From: Cohnella xylanilytica
Lineage (GTDB): Bacteria; Bacillota; Bacilli; Paenibacillales; Paenibacillaceae
Length of the DNA: 63,478 bases
Direction: 5' to 3'
Assembly: GCF_014212175.1 (NCBI RefSeq)
Contig: NZ_JACJVR010000127.1
Location: forward strand, 1 to 63,478
Within the stretch, counting starts at the first letter, position 1; each line of letters begins with the position of its first letter. Of the stretch, positions 17,272 through 25,442 are shown piece after piece. The translations under genes were made by a program, and so were the position numbers. The notes under the pieces are model-generated. The model did no database searches and had not been told where the DNA came from. It saw nothing but the letters and a program-made list of their open reading frames with translations.

Positions 17272-18723
17272 ATGAGAGAGCTTCTGCTCGGATACGGGTC
17301 GGTCGCCATGTATTACGTCATGGCGGTAACCCTCATTTATTTTACGATTTTGTTTTTCTCTTACAAGGGCGTGTACTCGATGATCAAGGGGGCGGTCTAC
17401 TCCCGCTTCCAGTCGCTGTCGGGCTCGGAATCGGCGCCGCCGGTGTCGCTGCTCGTGCCTGCTTACAACGAGGAGCTGACGATCATCGAGAACGTGAAGT
17501 CGCTGCTGACGCTGAACTACCATACGTACGAGGTTATCGTCGTGAACGACGGTTCGAAGGACAACACGCTCCAGGTGCTGATCGACGCGTTCCGGCTCGT
17601 GCCGAAGGAGGACGAGACGATCCGCTATTCGATCGACTGCACTCCGATCCGCCAGGTGTACCACAATCCGGCGTATCCGAACCTGTACGTCGTCGACAAG
17701 CCCAACGGCGGCAAGGCCGACTCGCTGAACGCGGGCATCAACCTGTCGCACTACCCGCTCATCTCGTCGATCGACGCCGACTCCTTGCTGGAGAAGGACG
17801 CCTTGATCCGGATGGCGCGGGTGTACATGGAGAATCCGGCGGAGACGGTCGCCATCGGCGGCAACGTGCGCATCGCCAACGGGTGCACGATCCGCGACGG
17901 CGTCGTGGCGGACGTGAAGCTGCCGAAGAAGATCTGGCCGATGTTCCAGACGCTCGAGTACATGAAGGCGTTCCTCGGCGGCCGGATCGGCTGGAGCCAT
18001 ATCAACGGCCTCATCATCGTGTCCGGCGCGTTCGGCATGTTCCGCAAGTCGGCGGTTATCGACGTCGGCGGCTACCGGGACGGCTATCCCGGCGAGGACA
18101 TGAACATCATCATCAAGCTGCACCGCCACATGCTGGAGAACAAGCTGCCCTACCGGGTCGCGTACTGTCCCGACGCCGTCTGCTGGACGCAGGCTCCGGA
18201 CACGTACCGCATCCTGAGCAGCCAGCGCAAGCGCTGGGGCCGCGGCAACCTGAAGAACATGCTGGAGAACCGCGACATGCTGCTTCGCCCGAAGTACAAG
18301 GTGTTCGGCCTTCTTACGATGCCTTATAACGTCATTTTCGAGACGCTGAATCCGTACTTCAAGCTGACGGGGCTGCTGGCGCTGATCGGCTACGTGGCCA
18401 TGGACATGACGCAGTGGCGGGTGCTGCTGACGTTCGCGCTCATCAACTTCCTGAACGGCTTCGTCATGGCCGTCGGGTCGCTCGTGCTCGAGGAGCTGGC
18501 GTTCCGCCGCTACACGCGGATGCGGGACCTCGTCAAGATGACCGCGTTCTCCGCGCTTATGTTCCTCGGCTACTATCAGCTCGGCGTGCTGTGGAGGCTG
18601 CAGGGCCATATCGAATTCCTGCGCAAGAACAACTCGTGGGGCGTGATGACGCGGCAGAGCTGGAACCAGGAGCCTTCCGGCGGCGACGCGCAGGCCGTGG
18701 CCCAGAGCGGCAAGATCGCTTGA
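17272..18723 (+). CDS. Processive family 2 glycosyltransferase (polysaccharide synthase)
   Basis: A 483-residue membrane synthase of the PgaC/NodC/hyaluronan-synthase type. There is one N-terminal helix (about 12-32), then the GT-A domain with D93 (VVNDGSKD), DAD at 168-170, GED at 274-276 (catalytic base Asp276) and QRKRW at 318-322, the mark of processive enzymes. Three or four C-terminal transmembrane helices follow. It would polymerise a UDP-sugar and extrude the chain. The surrounding glmS and UDP-sugar dehydrogenase point to an amino-sugar or amino-uronic acid polymer, which is inference. It begins 13 bases after the HEAT gene with GGAGG. Confidence 0.9.
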   Translation: MRELLLGYGSVAMYYVMAVTLIYFTILFFSYKGVYSMIKGAVYSRFQSLSGSESAPPVSLLVPAYNEELTIIENVKSLLTLNYHTYEVIVVNDGSKDNTLQVLIDAFRLVPKEDETIRYSIDCTPIRQVYHNPAYPNLYVVDKPNGGKADSLNAGINLSHYPLISSIDADSLLEKDALIRMARVYMENPAETVAIGGNVRIANGCTIRDGVVADVKLPKKIWPMFQTLEYMKAFLGGRIGWSHINGLIIVSGAFGMFRKSAVIDVGGYRDGYPGEDMNIIIKLHRHMLENKLPYRVAYCPDAVCWTQAPDTYRILSSQRKRWGRGNLKNMLENRDMLLRPKYKVFGLLTMPYNVIFETLNPYFKLTGLLALIGYVAMDMTQWRVLLTFALINFLNGFVMAVGSLVLEELAFRRYTRMRDLVKMTAFSALMFLGYYQLGVLWRLQGHIEFLRKNNSWGVMTRQSWNQEPSGGDAQAVAQSGKIA

Positions 18724-18840
18724 TCCGGGCCGCGGGTCCTGCGTTCCGGCAAGCTTCAACATTCCGGAGAGTCTTCATCCGACGCGCTCAACGTGCGATG
18801 CAGCGGACGGAGCTCCCGTTGATATAGGAGGAGAGGTAAA

Positions 18841-19656
18841 AGGATGAGCAAACGGCTCGAAGCCAAGCGGCTGAACGAAGTCATGTACGAGAAAGTCGTG
18901 GAACGGTTCTGGAGGTCCGACGAATCGGCGCGGGGGGAGCCTTGCGGCATCCTGCTCGTCCGCTGCCCGCAGTCGTTCGAGGAGACGACGCGCGAGATCC
19001 GGACGCGGCTCGAGGCCGAGCTGGAGCGTTCCGTCGAAGCGGTGACGGTCGCGAATCGCGAAGCCGCGTTCCTGCTGTTCGGCGTCGCCTGGAGCCGGAC
19101 GCATTATTTGGCGCTGCGGGTGAAGCAGGAGCTGATGCGGCTCGTTCCCGGGGAGTTCGCGATTATGATCGCCGACGCGGGCGAGCACGCGGAACGCAAC
19201 CCGCGGGCGTTCGAGAAGATGGCGGACCTGTTCGCGCAGCTTCCGGAGGCTCCGGAGATCGTCATTTTCCAGGAGCACGTGCAGCCCGGCGGCACCCAAT
19301 CGGTGCTGCTCGTCGACGGCGACGAGGAGATGCGCCGCTACCTGGAGCTCCGCTTCCGGCTGAAGGGCTACCGGGTGCTCGCGGCCGAGAACGGCCCGCA
19401 GGGACTGGACCTGTTCCGCAAGATGAAGCCGGACGTCGTCGTGACCGACTTGAACCTGACGGGCATGGACGGCTTCCATCTGCTCACGCGGCTGCACCGG
19501 GAAGATCCGAACGCGAGCAGCAAAATCGTCGTGTTCACCGACAACCGGGTGGAAGAGTCCATCAACAAGTGCTTCGAGCTCGGGGTGGCGGACTACATCA
19601 CCCGGCCGTTCTCGCCGGTCGAGCTCGAAGAGCGCATCGAGAAGCTTCTGCAATAG
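18841..19656 (+). CDS. Degenerate GGDEF plus response-regulator receiver protein
   Basis: About 271 residues. Residues 33-135 follow the GGDEF fold pattern but the signature is lost: NREAAF stands where GGDEF would be, so no diguanylate cyclase activity is expected. Residues 152-270 are a receiver domain with phosphoacceptor D202 (VVTDLNLTGMDG). The conserved Lys near the C-terminus is Arg (R254 in YITRPF), and the acidic pair is altered (VDGDEE). No DNA-binding domain follows. It may be a post-translational regulator of the adjacent synthase. AGGAGGAGAGG precedes the start; ATG is at 18844. Confidence 0.75.
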   Translation, partial: RMSKRLEAKRLNEVMYEKVVERFWRSDESARGEPCGILLVRCPQSFEETTREIRTRLEAELERSVEAVTVANREAAFLLFGVAWSRTHYLALRVKQELMRLVPGEFAIMIADAGEHAERNPRAFEKMADLFAQLPEAPEIVIFQEHVQPGGTQSVLLVDGDEEMRRYLELRFRLKGYRVLAAENGPQGLDLFRKMKPDVVVTDLNLTGMDGFHLLTRLHREDPNASSKIVVFTDNRVEESINKCFELGVADYITRPFSPVELEERIEKLLQ

Positions 19657-20079
19657 CGCCGACGGGCTTGGCCGCCGCGGCGAATGTCCGTGCTCCGCGC
19701 CGGGCGATTGCGCAAGCCGAACGATGGATCGCGGACGGGCAGGGGCGACGCCGATTACAGAGGCGAATTCGCCGCGAGCGGTCGCCGTAACCGCCAAAAT
19801 GGCGGTTGCAGAGGCGAACCCGCCGCGAATGGTTGCCGTAACCGCCAAAACGGCGGTTGCAGAGGCGAACCCGCCGCGAATGGTTGCCGTAACCGCCAAA
19901 ACGGCGGTTGCAGAAGCGAATCAGCCGCGAACGGTTGCCGTAACCGCCAAAATGGCGGTTACATACTGGGCGCCCCCGGGCGGCCCGGACTTATCGACTC
20001 CCGATTGCAGCAGGAGGTCATTGCCGTCGCTTTTTCCCATTCGATCCACTAGCCTAACCTATAAAGGAGGACATTCGTT
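19657..20079. other. Intergenic interval dominated by a hairpin repeat array
   Basis: This 423-bp gap separates the receiver-protein gene from the UDP-sugar dehydrogenase. It contains the 51-bp tandem array described separately and, at its end, the AAAGGAGG ribosome site of the dehydrogenase. Frames across it are repeats without start signals. Confidence 0.6.
19754..19963 (+). repeat. 51-bp tandem repeat, four copies, each with a perfect hairpin
   Basis: The marker GTAACCGCC recurs at 19787, 19838, 19889 and 19940, a constant 51-bp period. Each copy has AACCGCC and GGCGGTT around a five-base AAAAT or AAAAC loop. Stems are identical between copies while the loop and flanks vary. The first unit is partial at its left edge. 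Confidence 0.95.
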
Positions 20080-21441
20080 ATGAACGTCAATTACATGCGC
20101 CTGCACCACGCCATCGAGAACAAGCAGGCGAAGCTCGGCGTCGTCGGTCTCGGGTACGTGGGACTTCCGCTCGCCGTCGAGATGGTGCGCCAAGGGTTCG
20201 CGGTGTACGGCATCGACGTGGACGAGCGCAAAGTCGCGATGCTGCGCCAAGGCCAATCCTACGTTCAGGACGTCTCCTCGGAGAAGCTCGCCGAAGCGCT
20301 GGCGGACGGCCGGTTCGTGCCGACGACGGACTACGCCGTCCTGTCCGAGCTCGATGCCGTCTCGATCTGCGTGCCGACTCCGCTCAGCGCCAACCAGGAT
20401 CCCGACACCTCCTACATCGTCTACGTCGTCAACCAGATCAAGAAGTATATGAAGAAAGGCTTGCTCATCGTCCTGGAGAGCACGACGTACCCGGGCACGA
20501 CCGAGGAGCTGATCGAGCAGGAGCTGGAGAGGCTCGGCCACGTCGCCGGGCGCGACTACTTCCTCTGCTTCTCGCCGGAGCGGGTCGATCCGTCCAACGA
20601 GAAGTTCGCTACCTACAACACCCCGAAGGTGCTCGGCGGCACGACGCCGGAGTGCGCCAAGCTGGGCTGCCTGCTATACGAGAACATCGTCGAGAAGGTC
20701 GTTCCCGTCTCGTCCCCGAAGGTGGCGGAGATGTCCAAGCTGCTCGAGAACACGTTCCGCAGCGTCAATATCGCCTTCATCAACGAGATGGCGATGATGT
20801 GCGAGCGGATGGGCATCGACATCTGGGAGGTCATCAAGGCGGCGAGCACGAAGCCGTTCGGCTTCATGCCGTTCTACCCGGGTCCGGGAATCGGCGGCCA
20901 CTGCATTCCGCTCGATCCGATGTACTTGTCCTGGAAAGCGAAGGGGTACCGGTTCTACAGCAGCTTCATCGAGCTGGCGCAATCGGTCAACTCGAACATG
21001 CCGTATTACGTGGTGAACAAGACGGCGAACATCCTCAACGAAGACTCCAAGTCGCTGCGCAAATCCCGCATCCTGATCCTCGGCATGGCGTACAAGCCGA
21101 ACGTGGACGACCTGCGGGAGTCGCCGGGGCTGGAGGTGTACGAGCTGTTCCGAGAAGGCGGCGCGATCGTGGACTACTACGATCCGTTCGCGACGTCGTT
21201 CCGCGACCAGCACGGCGAGACGGTCCATTCCGTGCCGTATAATCTCGAACAGTTCCGTACTTACGATTGCTTCGTGCTCATCACCGACCACGACGCGTTC
21301 GACTACGGCGAGCTGGCTTCGCTGGGCGTCCCGATCGTGGACACGCGCAACGCTCTGAAGGCGTACGAGCTGCCGCACATCTACAAGCTCGGCGCGCCGG
21401 TCGAGCACAAGCTGGAGCCCGTCCAGACGTCCGCGGGCTGA
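20080..21441 (+). CDS. UDP-sugar 6-dehydrogenase (UDP-GlcNAc/UDP-ManNAc type, WbpA/WecC-like)
   Basis: A 453-residue NAD-dependent dehydrogenase. The Rossmann motif is GVVGLGYVGLPL (20-31), and catalytic Cys275 lies in GPGIGGHCIPLDP. That GGHCIPLDP form is typical of the WbpA/TviB/WecC branch, which oxidises UDP-HexNAc to the uronate, rather than UDP-glucose dehydrogenases with KD in that position. The C-terminal UDP-binding domain (GMAYKPNVDDLRESP) is present. The start is fixed by AAAGGAGG. With glmS at the other end of the set, it suggests a supply of UDP-N-acetylhexosaminuronate for the synthase. The exact substrate is not decided. Confidence 0.88.
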   Translation: MNVNYMRLHHAIENKQAKLGVVGLGYVGLPLAVEMVRQGFAVYGIDVDERKVAMLRQGQSYVQDVSSEKLAEALADGRFVPTTDYAVLSELDAVSICVPTPLSANQDPDTSYIVYVVNQIKKYMKKGLLIVLESTTYPGTTEELIEQELERLGHVAGRDYFLCFSPERVDPSNEKFATYNTPKVLGGTTPECAKLGCLLYENIVEKVVPVSSPKVAEMSKLLENTFRSVNIAFINEMAMMCERMGIDIWEVIKAASTKPFGFMPFYPGPGIGGHCIPLDPMYLSWKAKGYRFYSSFIELAQSVNSNMPYYVVNKTANILNEDSKSLRKSRILILGMAYKPNVDDLRESPGLEVYELFREGGAIVDYYDPFATSFRDQHGETVHSVPYNLEQFRTYDCFVLITDHDAFDYGELASLGVPIVDTRNALKAYELPHIYKLGAPVEHKLEPVQTSAG

Positions 21442-21453
21442 CCCGAGGTCGAA

Positions 21454-21502
21454 GAAGCCGCCCTTGCATGGAAGACCTTCCATCGCGGGGGCGGCTTCTT
21501 TT
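21454..21502 (+). terminator. Intrinsic terminator ending the exopolysaccharide-like gene set
   Basis: GAAGCCGCCC (21454-21463) pairs with GGGCGGCTTC (21488-21498) and is followed by TTTT. An inner TGGAAG/CTTCCA stem extends the hairpin. Confidence 0.85.
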
Positions 21503-21647
21503 GGGGGCGCTTAAGATGAAGGGCAGCTGACAAATGGAGGGAGTCGGAGGGACGAGCCAAAGCGACTCGGCGGCTGAGGTACATCCGAGGAGAAGACGAG
21601 GCGGCTGGCGACCGCAGAAATAAAGAGGCATCAAGGAGGCAGACCGT

Positions 21648-22649
21648 CTAGTCTGCCTCCTTGGTGCCGGCGCCTTCGAGCTGCATCCAGGCGGCGAGGT
21701 CGTGGACCGCGATGCCGCCGAAGCCGGCGTTGCCCGCGTAGGCACGCTGAATGCGGGAGACGGCGTCGCGGAAGCGGTCCGCGCCAAGCCCGCGGAACGT
21801 CAGCTTCGGCTCGGTATCCTTGGCGACGTTCAGTCCGACGAGCACGACGGCGCCCGTTCCGCGCGCATGCTCGATCTCTTGCTTCACGAGATCGAGCACG
21901 CCGCCCGAGCCTTCGGCCTCGTTGCGATAGGACATCAGCGTCACCGAATCCGCCGAGCGCATCATCCACTGGTCCAGCGTCTCCGAAGCCTCTTCGGCGC
22001 CGGAACCGGAGTTCCGCGGCGTTCCCGAATTCTCCGAAGCCTCGCCGCTCCCGGAATCGCCGCCGAAGGCCGGAATCTCGTCGAGCCAGAAGGGAATGTC
22101 GACGCCCGAGCGAAGGCCGTGCGCCCGGGCGAAATCGCTCATCTCCTCGACCGTCGTCCGCCACCCGCGGATCGTCCCTTCGCGGTCCTCGTCCCATATC
22201 GGCAGCGAGTAGGGCTCCACGTCCAGATGAACGCCCGCGAAGCGTTCCGTCTCCGCGACGGCCGCGTTGTAATCGGCGACCATCCCGAGAAATTCGCGCA
22301 TCCCCGCCCGCCCCTCGGCCAGCGCCCAGTTCCTCTCGCCGCCGAGCGCCTGCACTTCGATGCCTTCGGCGGAGGCCGCGCGATTGAACGCGCGGTACAG
22401 TCCTGCCTCCTCGCCGAGCATCGCCGCTCCGACGTGCAAGTAGACGGTCCGCACTTGTCGTTCCTTCATGAATTCCGTCACGCGCGGGACGTTCGCTTCA
22501 TCGCCGTCCAGCAGCGCGTTCAGATCCCATACCCATGTCGCCGTGTCCCGATTCACCGTTTTGCCGCGTCCTTCCGTTAGGACCATGATCGATACCGCCG
22601 CCAATGCCAAGACGATCGCTCCGACGGCGGCGTAGTGCCATTTTCTCAT
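21648..22649 (-). CDS. Membrane-anchored TIM-barrel exoprotein (paralogue of the divergent gene)
   Basis: A 333-residue protein with one N-terminal transmembrane helix (about 7-26). The outer domain shares block order with the neighbouring divergent protein: ATWVW near the start, VYLHVG, a FAGVHLDVEPYSLPIW block, VDIPFWL, LDQWMMR and IAVHDLAAW at the end. The H-x-D-x-E-P-Y motif sits where (beta/alpha)8 glycosidase-like enzymes place catalytic acids. A Ser/Gly/Glu-rich insert lies at about 205-230. I do not recognise a named family. The ATG at 22649 follows GGAAAGG; the longer frame starts eight codons earlier without a site. Confidence 0.65.
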   Translation of the reverse strand: MRKWHYAAVGAIVLALAAVSIMVLTEGRGKTVNRDTATWVWDLNALLDGDEANVPRVTEFMKERQVRTVYLHVGAAMLGEEAGLYRAFNRAASAEGIEVQALGGERNWALAEGRAGMREFLGMVADYNAAVAETERFAGVHLDVEPYSLPIWDEDREGTIRGWRTTVEEMSDFARAHGLRSGVDIPFWLDEIPAFGGDSGSGEASENSGTPRNSGSGAEEASETLDQWMMRSADSVTLMSYRNEAEGSGGVLDLVKQEIEHARGTGAVVLVGLNVAKDTEPKLTFRGLGADRFRDAVSRIQRAYAGNAGFGGIAVHDLAAWMQLEGAGTKEAD

Positions 22650-22776
22650 CCATGTAGCCTTTCCGTATACCAAATTAGTCTATCCCATCGCGCAGGATTG
22701 GGGCCTGCGGCCGATTCGGAGCCTTCCGGGTTCGTCCATACTTGAAGTACACCACGAGAGAAAGGACTGTTGCCTG

Positions 22777-23658
22777 TTGCGTTACCGCATTCTCGCTCCC
22801 CTGTCGTTATTCCTCGTCATCGCGATATTTTTCGGAATGGGGTGGAAGCCTGTGCCGGCAAGCGCGCAAACGCCTTTTACCAAAGCCACCTGGCTCTGGG
22901 AGACGCCTCTCATTCGAACTTCTTCCTCCGAGATCTTATCGTTCTGCAAGGAGAACGGAGTCAACGTCATCTATCTGCAGATCAACCGGGACGTCAAGCC
23001 GGCGGAATATGCCGCGTTCATTCGCCAAGCCGGGGAGAGAGGGATCGAGGTGCACGCCCTGGACGGCCGGGCCTCCTGGGGCTTCGAGATCAACCGCCCG
23101 AACATCGATCGTTCCTTCGATTGGCTCGCCGAGTACCAGAAGAATGCCGCGGAAGGCGAGAGGTTCGCCGGCATTCACGTCGATATCGAGCCGTACGCCT
23201 TGCCGTATTGGAGCAAGGAAGGCTCCACCTTTATCGCCCAATGGCAGAACAACGTCCGATACATCGTGGACCGGGCCGAGCAGCTGAAGCTGCCGATCGC
23301 CGCGGACATTCCGTTCTGGCTCTGCAACTACCGGACGCCGGACGGATCCGAGACGCTCAGCCGCTGGATGATGCGCAAGTACGGGGCGGTCACCATCCTC
23401 GCTTACCGGGATTCGGCGCAGGCGATCGCCAACATGGCCGCGGCCCAGCTGTCGGAAGCCGCCGATCTGGGCATTCCGGCCGCCATCGGCGTGGAGACCA
23501 TCAACAGTCCGGAAGGGGCGAACATTACGTTCTATGAAGAAGGCCGCGTGAAAATGTCGGAGCAGCTCGCGAAGGCGAGCGCGTTAATGGCCAAGCACGG
23601 AACGTTCTCCGGCATCGCGATCCACGATTACAAATCCTGGAAGTCAATGAAGGCATAA
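22777..23658 (+). CDS. Secreted TIM-barrel exoprotein (paralogue of the divergent gene)
   Basis: A 293-residue protein with a cleavable signal peptide (hydrophobic residues 6-28, ending ASA). Blocks match the divergent paralogue: ATWLWETP, VIYLQINRD, FAGIHVDIEPYALPYW, ADIPFWL, LSRWMMRKYG, and IAIHDYKSW at the C-terminus. The conserved H-x-D-x-E-P-Y suggests a glycosidase-like active site; the substrate is unknown. It starts with TTG, supported by AAAGGA upstream. The pair probably arose by duplication, with one copy anchored and one released. An 8-bp repeat follows its stop. Confidence 0.65.
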   Translation: MRYRILAPLSLFLVIAIFFGMGWKPVPASAQTPFTKATWLWETPLIRTSSSEILSFCKENGVNVIYLQINRDVKPAEYAAFIRQAGERGIEVHALDGRASWGFEINRPNIDRSFDWLAEYQKNAAEGERFAGIHVDIEPYALPYWSKEGSTFIAQWQNNVRYIVDRAEQLKLPIAADIPFWLCNYRTPDGSETLSRWMMRKYGAVTILAYRDSAQAIANMAAAQLSEAADLGIPAAIGVETINSPEGANITFYEEGRVKMSEQLAKASALMAKHGTFSGIAIHDYKSWKSMKA

Positions 23659-23667
23659 AGCTGTGAA

Positions 23668-23731
23668 CCCGGAAACCCGGAAACCCGGAAACCCGGAAAC
23701 CCGGAAACCCGGAAACCCGGAAACCCGGAAA
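23668..23731 (+). repeat. Eight copies of CCCGGAAA
   Basis: A perfect 8-bp microsatellite begins ten bases after the stop of the secreted paralogue. It is outside any supported coding frame. Confidence 0.95.
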
Positions 23732-23793
23732 CCCCTTATGGGGACTTACCCTTAGCAGGGAAGCCTTAAACGCCATAAGCCGTGCCAAATCAA

Positions 23794-23829
23794 GGAAGTC
23801 CCTTGCGCCGCGAGCGCGAGGGACTTTCC
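23794..23829 (-). terminator. Probable terminator of the small basic peptide gene
   Basis: GGAAGTCCCT and AGGGACTTTCC form a strong stem. The U run on either side is short, so it may serve both directions. Confidence 0.5.
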
Positions 23830-23858
23830 GTTTATGCGGGCCGAGCCCGAACCCCCGG

Positions 23859-23945
23859 TCAATGGTTGTTGCCGGAGCTGTTGCCCTTCTTGTCGGACGT
23901 CTTGGTCTGGGTATTCTTGTTCGCGTGTCCTTGCTGCTTCGCCAT
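23859..23945 (-). CDS. 28-residue basic hydrophilic peptide
   Basis: A 29-codon frame with a strong AAGGAGG eight to ten bases before its ATG and a hairpin beyond its stop. The product begins MAKQQGHANKN and ends GNSSGNNH. It has five Lys, five Asn, two His, and no aromatic or large hydrophobic residue, so it must be disordered and soluble. The composition recalls the minor small acid-soluble spore proteins (SspN/SspP-like), but I cannot prove kinship. It is missed by length cut-offs. The intact ribosome site argues that it is translated. Confidence 0.55.
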   Translation of the reverse strand: MAKQQGHANKNTQTKTSDKKGNSSGNNH

Positions 23946-24067
23946 GCCTGTCATCCTCCTTCCGGCGCGGATGGAGGTAGTGTGCGATATTCGGGGCTCG
24001 TTATGCGGACAAAACAGTTGAAGCCATGCGGTCCGTCAACGCCCGGCCCTAAACGTTGGCAAAAAAC

Positions 24068-24121
24068 TACTAATTAAGTTAACACCTAGTTAATCGCGGT
24101 TTAACAGAGCGCTTGTATGAT
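24068..24121 (+). promoter_or_regulatory. PhoP box and -10 of the phosphonate transporter operon
   Basis: Four TTAACA-like hexamers lie at an exact 11-bp period: TACTAA (24068), TTAACA (24079), TTAATC (24090) and TTAACA (24101). A TATGAT -10 follows at 24116-24121, nine bases on, matching the Bacillus PhoP-activated architecture with no -35 box. The operon is therefore expected to respond to phosphate starvation. Confidence 0.85.
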
Positions 24122-24202
24122 GAGTTATGTTTCCGGGAACAGGCTTGTCCTGCTTCTTGAAGACTAGAAATCAAGGATAAAAATGGTGGGGAGTTGTCGA
24201 AA

Positions 24203-25321
24203 TTGAAAAACAAATTCATGCTTTTGGCCGTATCCGCCTTGGCGATCGGACTCGTCTCGGGCTGCGGTTCCAGCAACAACAATAACGGGAACGCAAGCGC
24301 CAGCCCTTCGGACAGCGCATCCCCGTCTCCTTCGGTATCGGCCAGCGCGAGCCCTTCCGAGAGCGCAAGTCCCGCGGCTGCCGAGATCAAGGAGCTGAAA
24401 ATCAGCTTCGTTCCGTCCAAAGACCCGGATCAAATCATTACGGCAACCGACCCGCTCAAGGATCTGCTTAAGAAGCAGCTGGCTACCCAAGGCTACAATG
24501 TCGGCACGGTCAGCATCGACGTCGGCACGACGTACGAAGCCGTAGGAGAAGCGCTGACGGCCGGCACGACGGATATCGGCCTCATTCCGGGCGGCACTTA
24601 CGTCCTGTACGAAGACGGAGCGGACGTGATTCTGACCGCTACCCGCGCGGGCCTGTCGAACGATTCCGATAATCCGAAGGACTGGAACGACAACAAGCCG
24701 ACGCAGCCGACCGCCGACCAAGCGACGTATTACCGCTCTCTGCTCATTGCCGGTCCTTCCAAGAAAGGCCAAGAGCTCGCCGCCAAGGTGAACAAGGGCG
24801 AGAAGCTGACTTGGGACGACCTGAACGGCGCGAACTGGGCCGTCATGTCGACCTCCTCGTCCGCCGGCTACATCTACCCGACCCTGTGGCTGCAAAGCAA
24901 CTATCAGAAGAGCCTGACGGATCTGGCTCATGTCGTAACGTCCGATTCCTACGGCAGCTCCTTCGCCCGTCTGGCCGCCGGCCAAGTCGACGTCCTCGTG
25001 ACCTATGCGGACGCGAGAAGAGACAATGAAGCGAAGTGGACGACGGACTACGGCCGCAAGGCGTCGATCTGGGACGAGACGAACGTTATCGGCGTAACCG
25101 ACGGAATCTACAACGACACGATCAGCGTCAGCAAGAACGATCCGCTCATGACCGACGAGTTCAAGAAGGCGCTCCAAGACGCCTTCATCGCCATCGCCCA
25201 AACGGAAGAAGGCAAGAAAGTCATCTCGATCTACAGCCATGAAGGCTACAAGCCGGCCCAATCCTCCGATTACGACTCCGAGCGCAAGGCGCAAGAGCTG
25301 ATCAAGAGCCTGAAGAAGTAA
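24203..25321 (+). CDS. phnD: Phosphonate ABC transporter substrate-binding lipoprotein
   Basis: A 372-residue lipoprotein with lipobox LVSGCGSS, a 40-residue Ser/Ala/Pro linker, then a PhnD-type periplasmic-binding fold. Family marks include FVPSKDPDQI, GTTYEAVGEALTAGTTDIGLIPGGTYVLY and the later STSSSAGYIYP and DVLVTYADARR segments. It captures phosphonate or phosphite-like anions outside the cell. The start is TTG at 24203, with GGGGAG nine bases upstream; a TTG three codons earlier abuts the ribosome site. It heads the phnDCEE operon behind a PhoP box. Confidence 0.9.
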   Translation: MKNKFMLLAVSALAIGLVSGCGSSNNNNGNASASPSDSASPSPSVSASASPSESASPAAAEIKELKISFVPSKDPDQIITATDPLKDLLKKQLATQGYNVGTVSIDVGTTYEAVGEALTAGTTDIGLIPGGTYVLYEDGADVILTATRAGLSNDSDNPKDWNDNKPTQPTADQATYYRSLLIAGPSKKGQELAAKVNKGEKLTWDDLNGANWAVMSTSSSAGYIYPTLWLQSNYQKSLTDLAHVVTSDSYGSSFARLAAGQVDVLVTYADARRDNEAKWTTDYGRKASIWDETNVIGVTDGIYNDTISVSKNDPLMTDEFKKALQDAFIAIAQTEEGKKVISIYSHEGYKPAQSSDYDSERKAQELIKSLKK

Positions 25322-25442
25322 TCGCAGCGGACAAGCTTCAAGAACGCATCGGCGCTTCAAGCAAGTAACGGGATGAGAGCATCAAGGTCCAATGATGTTC
25401 TCATCTTTGTCGTTCTAGAAACTACAAGATCGGGGAAGTTCC

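Noticed and set aside
19724..20083. Open frame encoding 17-residue repeats
   Set aside because: Reflects the 51-bp array; no Shine-Dalgarno and the stem conservation favours a structured nucleic acid.
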